Assembly (NCBI GenBank): GCA_937920635.1 | Contig: CAKZUE010000005.1 | Span: forward strand, 1 to 56,684 | Origin: an uncultured Bryobacteraceae bacterium | GTDB taxonomy: Bacteria > Acidobacteriota > Terriglobia > Bryobacterales > Bryobacteraceae | Direction of reading: 5' to 3' | DNA length: 56,684 nt | Shown: one piece after another, positions 16,657 to 24,740 of the stretch | Layout: each line of letters starts with the position of its first letter | Position numbering within the stretch: the first letter of the stretch is position 1 | Notes under the pieces: generated by a model | Seen by the model: only the letters and a program-made list of their open reading frames with translations | What the model was told of the DNA's origin: nothing | The model's database searches: none | Made by a program: the position numbers and the translations under genes

Positions 16657-17289
16657 GTGAAGAGAAACCTGTTGCCGCTGTTCGGCATCGCGCTGGTGGC
16701 CGCAGTTGCGGCCACAGGGGCCTTCTATGCCCTGCTGCCGGCGGGCGGCGCTGCGGCGGCGCATGCCACGGTGCTGGTGGCGGCGCGCGACGTGGCGCTG
16801 GGCGCGACGCTGAGCGCCGAGGATGTGCGGGCGGAGGCGTGGACGCAGGGCGCGCCGCCGGAAGGCGCGCTGCGGCTGGTCTCGGAGGCGGCGGGCAGGG
16901 TGGCGCTGCGCCCGATCTCCGCGGGAGAGATGGTGCGCGCGGGCAGCCTTGGAACGGCGGGCGCAGGCGCGCTGGCGGCCATTCCGCCGGGCTTCCGCGC
17001 CGTCAGCCTCCACCCGGTGGATTCGCAGGGCGTGGTGGCGATGCTCCAGCCGGGGAGCCATGTGGACGTGCAGGTGGTGAGCGTGCGGGGCGAGGTCTAT
17101 GCAAGGCGGCTGCTGGAAGAGGTGGAGGTGTTGCAGGTGCAGAAGGGCGAGGGGCAGCGGGCGGTGGTGACGGTGATCGCCAGACCGGAAGACGCCGACC
17201 GGCTGTCGCTGGCCGACGCGCTCCAGCAGATCCGGTTGCTGGCGCGGAACCCGGGCGACAGAGCGCCCGGCGGGCGTCCGGCACGGTAA
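16657..17289 (+). CDS. cpaB: Flp/Tad pilus assembly protein CpaB (RcpC)
   Basis: A 210-residue periplasmic protein anchored by an N-terminal hydrophobic segment (LLPLFGIALVAAVAATGAF). A SAF domain follows (VLVAARDVALGATLSAEDV ... GRVALRPISAGEMV), then the RcpC/CpaB domain (GFRAVSLHPVDSQGVVAMLQPGSHVDV). CpaB supports the Tad secretin channel. The GTG start follows a strong GGAGG. It begins a three-gene run with tadB and tadC, 6 bp apart, but the ATPase, secretin, prepilin and peptidase genes are not in the window. Confidence 0.85.
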   Translation: MKRNLLPLFGIALVAAVAATGAFYALLPAGGAAAAHATVLVAARDVALGATLSAEDVRAEAWTQGAPPEGALRLVSEAAGRVALRPISAGEMVRAGSLGTAGAGALAAIPPGFRAVSLHPVDSQGVVAMLQPGSHVDVQVVSVRGEVYARRLLEEVEVLQVQKGEGQRAVVTVIARPEDADRLSLADALQQIRLLARNPGDRAPGGRPAR

Positions 17290-17295
17290 GCTCCG

Positions 17296-18228
17296 ATGCA
17301 GCAGGCAAGCGTCTGGCTGATGATGTTCGCCACCGGGCTGCTGGCAGCGCTGCTGGCGGCGTCTTTTTACTGGGCGGTGCAGGAGGCGCGGCGAAGCCGG
17401 CAGGCGGGCGGGAGCACGCTTCTGGCCGGCAGCCAATTGAGCACGATCCGGATCTGGGCCGCGCTGCTGGAGCGGTTCAGCCAGGTGGAGCGGTTGCGGC
17501 ATCTGATTTCGCAGGCCGGAGTTCCCTGGACGGTCGGCCGCACAACGCTGATTATGCTGTTCGGCGGGGCGTCGGTGGGCCTGTTTCTGACCAACACGAG
17601 TCTGTTCTCGCCCTGGGTCCGCTGGCTGCTGACGCTGCTGGCGGGATCGTGTCCGCTGTTCTATCTGCGGGCCGCCCGGGCGCGCCGGTTCCGGCTGTTT
17701 GCCGAGCAGTTCCCAGAGGCGCTGGACTCGCTCGCCCGCGCGCTGAAGGCGGGCTATCCGCTGGCCCATGCCATCGAGATGCTGGCGATGGAGCAGCCCG
17801 AGCCGCTGGCCTCGGAGATGCGCCGCACGCGCGACGAGTGGAAGCTGGGCATTCCGTGGGATCAGGCGCTGGACAATCTGGCGGGCCGGATTCCGTTGCC
17901 GGAGGTGACACTGTTCAGCGCGGCGGTGAAGCTGCAGAACCGTTTCGGAGGGCGGCTGAATGATGTGCTGGCCCGGCTGGGCGAGACGATGCGGGAGCAT
18001 GCGGCGCTGGAGGGCGAGGTCCGCTCGATTTCGGCCCACAGCCGGCTCACGGGCACGGTGCTTTCGGCGGTGCCGGCGGTGATCGCGCTTCTTCTGTTCT
18101 GGGTCAACCCGGGGCAGATGGCACTTTTGCTCCAGCATCCGGCGGGACGGGCGATGCTGGGCGGAGCGATCGTGGCCATCGCCGCCGCGCATTTTGTCAT
18201 CCGGCGGATGGTGCAGATCCGGCTGTGA
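17296..18228 (+). CDS. tadB: Tad pilus inner-membrane platform protein TadB (T2SSF domain)
   Basis: A 310-residue membrane protein. An N-terminal span (WLMMFATGLLAALLAASFYW) is followed by paired hydrophobic segments and a type II secretion F domain (FRLFAEQFPEALDSLARAL, GYPLAHAIEMLA, FSAAVKLQNRFGGRLNDVL), with C-terminal spans. TadB and TadC form the platform that, with the CpaF ATPase, assembles Flp pili. It lies between cpaB and tadC. Confidence 0.85.
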   Translation: MQQASVWLMMFATGLLAALLAASFYWAVQEARRSRQAGGSTLLAGSQLSTIRIWAALLERFSQVERLRHLISQAGVPWTVGRTTLIMLFGGASVGLFLTNTSLFSPWVRWLLTLLAGSCPLFYLRAARARRFRLFAEQFPEALDSLARALKAGYPLAHAIEMLAMEQPEPLASEMRRTRDEWKLGIPWDQALDNLAGRIPLPEVTLFSAAVKLQNRFGGRLNDVLARLGETMREHAALEGEVRSISAHSRLTGTVLSAVPAVIALLLFWVNPGQMALLLQHPAGRAMLGGAIVAIAAAHFVIRRMVQIRL

Positions 18229-18235
18229 GGCGGTG

Positions 18236-19147
18236 ATGAACGTGCTCTGGATCCTGATCCTGCATTTCGGCTTCGTTCTGGCGGCGGTGGCTGCGGCGCT
18301 GATGGTTGCGGTGCGGCTGCTGCCGGCACCGGCTCCGTCCTCCGGCGTCGAGCCGAAAGCCGGCGCCGCGCGGCGGTGGTCGGGCAGGACGCTGGAGGCG
18401 CTGCTGCAACTGGGCACGCTGGTGCAGCCCTCTGAAGCGCGGGCCATGAACCTGCGGGCGCGGCTGGCGGCGGCGGGATTCCGGCACCCTGCTGCGGCGC
18501 AGATTTTCCAGGGAATCCGCATCGCCACGGCGGCGCTGGCGGGCGCAGCGCTGGGAGCGGCGGCGGTGTGGCAATCGGCGGACGCGGCTGCGGCGGCGCT
18601 GGCGGCCGTGTGCGGCGCCGGCTTCGGGCTGCTGCTGCCGGACCGCATCCTGGAAGGGATGACGCAGTCACGAATCGGGAAAATCCACCGGGCGTTGCCG
18701 GCGGCGCTGGACCTGATGGTGCTCAGCGTGGAAGCGGGCCAGAGCCTGGACGTCGCGCTGGCGGAGACGAGCCGGGAGCTGCGGCGGATCCATCCGGAAC
18801 TGGCGTCGGAACTGGCGCAGGTGCAACTGGAGATCCGCGCCGGGCGTCAGCGGTCAGAGGTTTTGGCCGATCTGGGCCGCAGGACGGGATCGCCGGAGTT
18901 GAAGAAGCTGGGCGTGGTGCTGATCGACAGCGACCGGTTCGGCACGAGCCTGGCGCCGGCGCTGCGGACGCACGCCCGCTACCTTCGCGCGCGGCGCCGG
19001 CAGGTGGCGCAGGAAGCGGCGCGCAAGCTGGGCGTCAAGCTGATCTTTCCGGTGTTTTTCCTGATCATGCCCGCCGTATTCGTAGTGACGCTGGGGCCGG
19101 CCGTCCTGGCGTTCCTCAACGCGATGCAGTCCTTCCTTGCGCCGTAG
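18236..19147 (+). CDS. tadC: Tad pilus inner-membrane platform protein TadC (T2SSF domain)
   Basis: A 303-residue T2SSF-domain protein. N-terminal span WILILHFGFVLAAVAAALMV, second hydrophobic region near 105-140, then the F domain (KIHRALPAALDLMVLSVEAGQSLDVALAE) and a final span (LIFPVFFLIMPAVFVVTLGP). The ATG start follows GAGGCGG; a longer in-frame reading overlaps tadB and lacks a membrane start. It closes the partial Tad set. Confidence 0.85.
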   Translation: MNVLWILILHFGFVLAAVAAALMVAVRLLPAPAPSSGVEPKAGAARRWSGRTLEALLQLGTLVQPSEARAMNLRARLAAAGFRHPAAAQIFQGIRIATAALAGAALGAAAVWQSADAAAAALAAVCGAGFGLLLPDRILEGMTQSRIGKIHRALPAALDLMVLSVEAGQSLDVALAETSRELRRIHPELASELAQVQLEIRAGRQRSEVLADLGRRTGSPELKKLGVVLIDSDRFGTSLAPALRTHARYLRARRRQVAQEAARKLGVKLIFPVFFLIMPAVFVVTLGPAVLAFLNAMQSFLAP

Positions 19148-19159
19148 GCGCGGCCTGTT

Positions 19160-20110
19160 TCAGAGCGGGTCCCACACGAGCGCCTCGAAGTGGTGGATGG
19201 CGCGGAAACCGAACGCCTCATAGAGCCGGATGGCGCGCGAGTTGGACGAGGTGACCGTGAGCGACGCCTCGGTGGCGCCGCTGAGGCGAAGGGAGTGAAG
19301 CGACCGGCGCAGCAGCTCCGCCCCGGCGCCGCAGCCCTGCGCGGCGGGGACGACGCAGATCTGCGCAATGTGGCCCGTGGCCGGGGCGATGCGGCTGGCG
19401 AAGCAGACGCCGACGACGCAGCCCTCGCGGTTGAGAGCCACCCAGGTGCAATCCGGGGCGAAGTAGCCGCAGCCCGGGTAGCGGACGATGTTTTCGATGA
19501 AGCGCCGCGCGCCTGCCACAGACTGGTACTGGTTGTTGATCTCGCTATCGACGTGGCCCTCATAGGCCTCGGCGATGACCTCCGCAGCCGCGTCGGTCCA
19601 GTAGGCCGACCAGCGCTCGAAATGCAGATCTCCGGGCACAGGAACGGTGGCGGGCAGCGCGTCGAGCGCCGCGAGCATGAACTGGCGGGGGAATGCCGCG
19701 GGCGGGCGGCCGGCGGATGCAATCTGCCCGCTGTGCATTCCCAGATGCATCAATTGCGCTTCGACGCGGCGCAGCCACGGCATCGAGCGCAGCCGGTCGA
19801 GCACGGCGTTGAGCAGCAGGTTCTCGTGCGCCGGCGACCGCCAGGCGCCGAGGACGTACAGGTCGCCGAGCAGCCCCTTGCCGCCCTCGGAGACGTAATA
19901 AGCATAGCCGGCCACCGTGCCGCCGTCTTTCAGCGCAAAGCCCTCGAGCGTGCCCATGGCGGCGTAGCGCAGGATCAGCTCCGCCAGGGGCGAGAAGTCC
20001 CAGTGCAGGAGCCGCAGCCAGCGGGCTTTTTCCTCCTCGAGCAGGGGCGCCAGTTCCGCGCCGCCGATCAGCGGCAACTCGACGACCGCGGCGCCTGGGC
20101 CCGGCGGCAT
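19160..20110 (-). CDS. Tandem GNAT-family N-acetyltransferase
   Basis: A 316-residue cytoplasmic protein with two GNAT-like halves. The C-terminal half is canonical: IAQICVVPAAQGCGAGAELL carries the acetyl-CoA binding loop (V-P-x-x-Q-G-x-G-A) and SNSRAIRLYEAFGF is the classic final helix-strand. The N-terminal half (GYAYYVSEGGKGLLGDLYVL) is a degenerate repeat without a clear pyrophosphate loop. It sits 6 bp downstream of alaC in the same direction, so the two are probably co-transcribed. Substrate is unknown. Confidence 0.8.
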   Translation of the reverse strand: MPPGPGAAVVELPLIGGAELAPLLEEEKARWLRLLHWDFSPLAELILRYAAMGTLEGFALKDGGTVAGYAYYVSEGGKGLLGDLYVLGAWRSPAHENLLLNAVLDRLRSMPWLRRVEAQLMHLGMHSGQIASAGRPPAAFPRQFMLAALDALPATVPVPGDLHFERWSAYWTDAAAEVIAEAYEGHVDSEINNQYQSVAGARRFIENIVRYPGCGYFAPDCTWVALNREGCVVGVCFASRIAPATGHIAQICVVPAAQGCGAGAELLRRSLHSLRLSGATEASLTVTSSNSRAIRLYEAFGFRAIHHFEALVWDPL

Positions 20111-20116
20111 ACGGAA

Positions 20117-21334
20117 TCAGCTCTCCTTGCGGCGCCCGGCGTCGCGCAGGAACTGGCGGATCGAGCGCAGCGCCTGCCGCGTCCGGTGGTGGTTTTCGAT
20201 CAGCGCGAAGCGGACATGGCCTTCGCCGGCCGGGCCGAAGCCGATGCCGGGGCTGGCCGCCACCAGCGCTTTTTCCAATAAAAGCTTGGCGAATTCCAGC
20301 GACGGCAGGTCCTGAAATGGCGGTGGAATTTTCGCCCAGACAAACATGGAAGCCTTGGGCTTTTCCACCGGCCAGCCGGCCGCATTCAGGCCATCCACCA
20401 GGAGGTCGCGGCGCTTTTCGTACAGGTGGCAGATCTTGCCCACCTCCTCCTCGCAGTCGCGCAGAGCGATGATGGACGCGATCTGGATGGGCTGGAAATT
20501 GCCGTAATCGAGATAACTTTTAATGCGCGCCAGCGCCTTGATCATGCGCGGATTTCCGAGGCAGAAGCCGACGCGCCAGCCGGCCATGTTGTAGCTCTTT
20601 GTCATCGAGAAGATTTCTACGGCCACCTCTTTGGCGCCGTCCGCCTGGAGGATGCTCGGGGCGCGATAGCCGTCGAAGCAGAGATCGGCGTAGGCGAAGT
20701 CGTGCAGGATCATCGCCCCGTGCCGGTGCGCGAGCGCGACGACGTGGCGGAAGAAGTCCAGATCGACGCACGCCGTGGTCGGATTGTGCGGGTAGTTGAG
20801 CAGGATCAGGCGGGGCGGTCTGGTCGCTTTGCGGAAGTGGTCTTCGAGCCGGTTCAGGTACTCGGCGGGATCGGCCACCGGCAGGGGCGCCGCGCGGCCC
20901 TCGGCCATGATCACGCCGTACTGGTGGATCGGATAGCAGGGGGCGGGCGTGACCACTTCGTCGCCGGGACCGATGACGGCGAACATCAAGTGGGCCAGCG
21001 CGTCCTTGGCGCCGATGGTGACGATGGCCTCCGTCTCCGGATCGAGTGCGACGCCGTAGTTGCGCTCGTAACGGCGGCAGATTTCCAGCCGCAGGTTGGG
21101 AATGCCGCGCGAAACCGAATAGCGGTGGTTGCGCGGGTTGCGCGCCGCTTCGATGAGCTTGTTGACGACCGGGCGCGGCGTGGCCCCGTCGGGGTTGCCC
21201 ATGCCGAAGTCGACGACGTCATACTGCTGCGCCCGCAGCCGCGCCTTCATCTCGTTGACGACGGCAAAAACATAAGGCGGCAGTTTTGCGATGCGGTAAA
21301 ACTCATCCACGGCTATGCCCGACTGCATATACAC
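20117..21334 (-). CDS. alaC: Glutamate-pyruvate aminotransferase AlaC
   Basis: A fold-type I PLP aminotransferase that makes alanine from pyruvate and glutamate. It closely resembles E. coli AlaC along its length: RIAKLPPYVFAVVNEMK, VDFGMGNPDGATP, HRYSVSRGIPNLR, IVTIGAKDALAHLMFA and the PLP lysine in SMTKSYNMAGWRVGF (Lys246). The C-terminal SPGIGFGPAGEGHVRFALIE binds the substrate carboxylate. Two in-frame ATGs are three codons apart. It is divergent from the rhodanese gene. Confidence 0.9.
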   Translation of the reverse strand: MYMQSGIAVDEFYRIAKLPPYVFAVVNEMKARLRAQQYDVVDFGMGNPDGATPRPVVNKLIEAARNPRNHRYSVSRGIPNLRLEICRRYERNYGVALDPETEAIVTIGAKDALAHLMFAVIGPGDEVVTPAPCYPIHQYGVIMAEGRAAPLPVADPAEYLNRLEDHFRKATRPPRLILLNYPHNPTTACVDLDFFRHVVALAHRHGAMILHDFAYADLCFDGYRAPSILQADGAKEVAVEIFSMTKSYNMAGWRVGFCLGNPRMIKALARIKSYLDYGNFQPIQIASIIALRDCEEEVGKICHLYEKRRDLLVDGLNAAGWPVEKPKASMFVWAKIPPPFQDLPSLEFAKLLLEKALVAASPGIGFGPAGEGHVRFALIENHHRTRQALRSIRQFLRDAGRRKES

Positions 21335-21354
21335 ACCATGCTACACTGCCGGTC

Positions 21355-21771
21355 ATGAGAGCATTCTGCTGGGCCTGCGTGCTGGCTTCGGTGCTGGCTT
21401 TCGCCTTTGCCTGCGGGCAGTCCGCCACGAAGGTGAAGGAATTGAGCGCCGAGGAGCTGGCCAGGCTCCTGGAGCAACCGGACAAAGTCTTCTTTCTGGA
21501 CGTACGCGAGCCATACGAGATCCAGATGCTGGGCTCGGTGAAAGGCTACGTCAACATTCCGATGAGCCAGTTGCCTGCGCGGCTGGGCGAGGTCCCGAAG
21601 AACAAGGTCATCGTCACCCTTTGAACGCAGGGTGGCCGCGCCGCCCGTGCGGCGGCGTATCTCGCAGAGAAGGGTTACCGCACCGCAGGCTCGTGCGGGC
21701 TGGAATCGGTCCGGCGGCAAAAGGGAGGGGAGAAAATCCGCACGACGCCGGGGGCGCCAGGCAGGAAATGA
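21355..21771 (+). CDS. Exported rhodanese-domain protein with in-frame UGA at the catalytic Cys (candidate selenoprotein)
   Basis: Reading UGA as selenocysteine gives a 138-residue protein with one rhodanese domain. An N-terminal hydrophobic signal (VLASVLAFAFAC) places it outside the cytoplasm. The fold is clear: LSAEELARLLEQPDKVFFLD, VREPYEIQMLGSVKGYVNIP, then VPKNKVIVTL immediately before UGA (codon 90), followed in the same frame by TQGGRAARAAAYLAEKGY, CGLES and RRQKGGE. Rhodanese active sites are C-x4-R; here U-T-Q-G-G-R fits exactly, with UGA in place of the sulfur-carrying residue. No frameshift is needed. A GC-rich hairpin lies at a SECIS-like distance. Alternatives: a recent nonsense mutation or base error. 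No sel genes are in the window. Confidence 0.7.
21622..21658 (+). promoter_or_regulatory. Candidate bacterial SECIS hairpin after the rhodanese UGA
   Basis: Starting at the UGA, an 8-bp stem (21638-21645 with 21651-21658, including one G-U) closes on a 5-nt loop CGUGC that starts 21 nt after UGA. Published bacterial SECIS models allow about 16-37 nt and want a G among the first two loop bases; both hold. GC-rich codons make such hairpins common by chance, so this is supporting evidence only. Confidence 0.45.
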
Positions 21772-21862
21772 CAGAAAAGCCATGGGAGCGCGGGCCACGT
21801 CCGCGTGCAGCCGAAGCGGCGCGCCAATCCGTTTCTGTGCCGCGCGCGCAGGCCGAGCGTGG

Positions 21863-24175
21863 TCAGTGCCCATCCTCCCACTCGAAATAAGACCCGTAGC
21901 CGGCGCCGAGGTTGCGCGCCAGCCAGAGGCGGTATTCGCGTGAGGCGGTGCGGGCGACGGCGCGGCCCGCAGGCTCGGCCGTGTTGGTCAGAACCAGCAG
22001 GGTCCAGCGGCCGTCGATGGTTTTCGAGCAGACGATCTCGTCGCGGTAGTCGCCCCACAGATCGGCGGTCATCAGAACGCGGCAACCCGGAGCGGGAGAC
22101 TCGGCGGCGGGTGCGAACCCCTTGCCGTCGAAGCGGACGATCTGCGCCGCATCGCCGGAGATCAGTTCGCGCACGCTGCGGCCGAGCCAGTTCACCGGGC
22201 GCCAGGCGCCGGGCACGGGGCGCAGGAGTTCGCGGCCATCGGATGAAAGCAGCAGGGTGTCTTTCATCTCGTGGCCATCGGTGTTCGCCAGTAACTCATA
22301 ACCAGGCGAGCCTTCCCAGATGTCGGCCGCCCAGCCGGTATGAGCGTGAACCCAGCGCGGATCGTCCTCGCGGTTGCGCTTCCAGTGGAGGCGGCCGGAG
22401 GCGGCGTCCACCACGTAAACGCCCGCGTGAGTGGTGCTTTCGACGGCGTAGTAAACCTGCCGCTGCGGCTGGCCGAGGATGCGCTTGATGGCGACAATAT
22501 CGGGGTGCAGGCGGTAGAGGCTCCAGCGGATCGTCCCATCAGAGTTAAGAACCGTTGTGCCGTCGAAGACCTCGTCACGGCCGTCGCCGTCGAGGTCGGC
22601 AATGTCGATGTGGTGAGAGCCCGAGCCGGAGGTAGGGCCGATGCTCTCATACTTCCAGAGAAGTTTCAGATCCGGGCTCCAGGCATGGAAGAGTTCATTT
22701 TCATAAAGCCCGGTCTGTGTGATCAGGCTGGGCGTGCGGCCGTCGAGGTACGCCACAGCCATATGGATGCGGGTGGAGGTGCCGGCCTTGTCGGTGAACA
22801 TCTCAGGCCAGGGCGTGCGGCGAAGGGTGCGGCCGGTCATGCCGTCGAGAATGGCCAGCCAGGTCCGGCCGTCTTCTTCGATGCGCGCGGCGACCTCGGC
22901 GCGGCCGTCGCCGTCGAGGTCGTACACGAGAAAGGGCGCGTTGTTGGCATTGCCGAAGCAGGCATCGAATCCGATCATGGGACGGCGCCAGAGCTGTTTG
23001 CCGAAACTGGTGATGGCCTCGAGTTCGACGGGGAGGCCCGGATTGGGGCGGTTCTCCTGGATCAGGTTGTCGAGCCGGAAGACGGCGTCAGGCGAGCCGT
23101 CGCCATTCAGGTCGCCAAAGACGGGAGCGGCCTGGCCCTGGCGGATGCCCGGCTGGAAGACAGCGGCGGCGGGCAGGCCGTCCGTGCCAGGGAGTTCAGC
23201 GCCCCACTCTGAGGGCGGTCCTTCGCGGCCGTCATCAGAAACAGCACGCACGCGGTAGTAGAGGCGTCCCTCGGGCGGGGCGGCATCGAGCCAGGCCGTC
23301 CGGTTCAACAACGGTTGACGCGTCAGGCGTTCCCCGGCCATGTCACGGCGGCGGGAGCGGTAGACGTGGAAGCCGAGGCGGTCTTCACCGGGCAGGAGCT
23401 GCCAGGAAACAAAAATGCCTCGTTGTGTTCTGACGACGGCGAGCCGGCGCGGCTGGCGGCGGAAGTGGGTGGCGCCCGCGGGTTCGCGCACGAGGCGGAA
23501 GCCGAGATCGGGATGACGGATGCCGGCGCCGCCGGCGCCGCCCCGGACGCCGATTTTCAGGTACGCGGCCGAGCGCGCCCAGGAGCCGCCCATCACGGTG
23601 GACTCTTTCTCATAGGGCTGGTGGAGGCGGAAGATCCAGCGCTGCGTCGCCGGGTCGTGATCGGTATGCACCATCTGCCAGACGTTGCCGGCCATGTCGT
23701 ACAGCCCCCAGGGGTTGGGCGGGTAGGAGCGCACGGGCTTGAGGTGATCGCGCCAGGCGGGAAAAGAACGGGCGCCGTCCGGATCGAAGTTGGCCTGGTT
23801 TGACGGCGGCTCGCTGCCCCAGGGGTAGAGGACGTCAGAGCGTCCGGCGCGGGCGGCGTATTCGAACTCCGCAGGCGTGGGGAGGCGGTAGATGCGGCCT
23901 TCGCGCGCAGTGCGCCAGGCGAGGTACTTCTCAACGTCGTAGCGGTTGACGTAGATCACGGGATGGTTTTCGAAGCCGCGCGGGGGCGCGCCGTTTTCCC
24001 AATGCATCGGCGGAGCGTGGCGCGTGGCGGCGATGAATGCGGCATATTCGGCATTGGTGACGGGAGCGTCGGCGATTTCGAAATCCAGGACGTTGGCATC
24101 GCCGCGGATGGAGACGAACTTCTCCGCGGCCAGAGTGGCCAAACAGAACAGCGGAAGGCAGTACAGCAGGCGCAT
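21863..24175 (-). CDS. SUMF1/FGE-like domain fused to rhamnogalacturonan-lyase-like beta-propeller
   Basis: A 770-residue exported protein. After a signal peptide (LLYCLPLFCLATLAA), residues about 25-220 are a SUMF1/formylglycine-generating-enzyme-like domain (PVTNAEYAAFI, YRLPTPAEFEYAARAG, YPWGSEPP, NPWGLYDMAGNVWQMV, STVMGGSW, GFRLVRE). The paired cysteines of true FGE are missing. A fibronectin-III-like linker follows (RLGFHVYRSRRRD, YYRVRAVSDDGREGP). The C-terminal 430 residues carry calcium-loop repeats (FGDLNGDGSPDAVF, VYDLDGDGRAEVAAR, IADLDGDGRDEV), in the pattern of PL11 rhamnogalacturonan lyases. It probably binds or cleaves a pectin-like glycan. The start follows a GGAG ribosome site; a longer reading adds ten residues. 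Confidence 0.75.
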   Translation of the reverse strand: MRLLYCLPLFCLATLAAEKFVSIRGDANVLDFEIADAPVTNAEYAAFIAATRHAPPMHWENGAPPRGFENHPVIYVNRYDVEKYLAWRTAREGRIYRLPTPAEFEYAARAGRSDVLYPWGSEPPSNQANFDPDGARSFPAWRDHLKPVRSYPPNPWGLYDMAGNVWQMVHTDHDPATQRWIFRLHQPYEKESTVMGGSWARSAAYLKIGVRGGAGGAGIRHPDLGFRLVREPAGATHFRRQPRRLAVVRTQRGIFVSWQLLPGEDRLGFHVYRSRRRDMAGERLTRQPLLNRTAWLDAAPPEGRLYYRVRAVSDDGREGPPSEWGAELPGTDGLPAAAVFQPGIRQGQAAPVFGDLNGDGSPDAVFRLDNLIQENRPNPGLPVELEAITSFGKQLWRRPMIGFDACFGNANNAPFLVYDLDGDGRAEVAARIEEDGRTWLAILDGMTGRTLRRTPWPEMFTDKAGTSTRIHMAVAYLDGRTPSLITQTGLYENELFHAWSPDLKLLWKYESIGPTSGSGSHHIDIADLDGDGRDEVFDGTTVLNSDGTIRWSLYRLHPDIVAIKRILGQPQRQVYYAVESTTHAGVYVVDAASGRLHWKRNREDDPRWVHAHTGWAADIWEGSPGYELLANTDGHEMKDTLLLSSDGRELLRPVPGAWRPVNWLGRSVRELISGDAAQIVRFDGKGFAPAAESPAPGCRVLMTADLWGDYRDEIVCSKTIDGRWTLLVLTNTAEPAGRAVARTASREYRLWLARNLGAGYGSYFEWEDGH

Positions 24176-24265
24176 GGCGTGTCTCCAGGCGGATTTCCCG
24201 GGCAATCATACTCCAATCACAGGCGGATCATCTGCGGCTGGAATCCGGGCGCACCCCGCCGCCGC

Positions 24266-24688
24266 TCAGGCCGCGCGGCTTTGCACGGATGGAGCCGGCA
24301 TCGGAACGGGCACCGCGATGATGGACTTCCAGCCCGCCGGCCGGCCATGCGGAGCGAGCGGCCGGAAGCGGTATCGCAGCACGGCCCTGCGGGCGGCATC
24401 GGCCAGCAGGGGATGGCCGTCGAGGAGGTGCGCCTGTTTGACGCGGCCGTGCGCACCGACGTGGACCTGAAACCGGACTCGCCCGCGGATGCCGAGTTCC
24501 GCAGCTTCCGGCGGCAGATCCACCGGTTCCCTGTGGAGCTGGAGCATCTCGGCGGCGCCTTGCGGGACTACCAGATCCTGGCCGCCGGCGAGACCGTCAC
24601 ACCAGCCGATGACGAAAAGCAGAAGCGCTGCGCGCACTGCCGTTCCTCCGGCAAGAATAGACTCCGCGATCCGGAAGAGGGTTCCCAC
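24266..24688 (-). CDS. Exported protein with a TonB C-terminal domain
   Basis: A 140-residue protein: a hydrophobic N-terminus (ALLLFVIGWCDGLAGG) and a TonB_C-like domain (VRFQVHVGAHGRVKQAHLL, HPLLADAARRAVLRYRFRPL). It lacks the proline-rich spacer of classical TonB, so it is a TonB-C module protein rather than a complete energy transducer. The start is GTG. It is divergent from the following small secreted protein. Confidence 0.7.
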   Translation of the reverse strand: MGTLFRIAESILAGGTAVRAALLLFVIGWCDGLAGGQDLVVPQGAAEMLQLHREPVDLPPEAAELGIRGRVRFQVHVGAHGRVKQAHLLDGHPLLADAARRAVLRYRFRPLAPHGRPAGWKSIIAVPVPMPAPSVQSRAA

Positions 24689-24740
24689 CGGAAGCAGGCG
24701 GCGCTATAGTAAAGCCGCAAGCATTGCCAGGAGGCGAGAA

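Noticed and set aside
21625-21771. A separate downstream gene after the rhodanese stop
   Set aside because: It has no start codon of its own and is simply the in-frame second half of the rhodanese domain.
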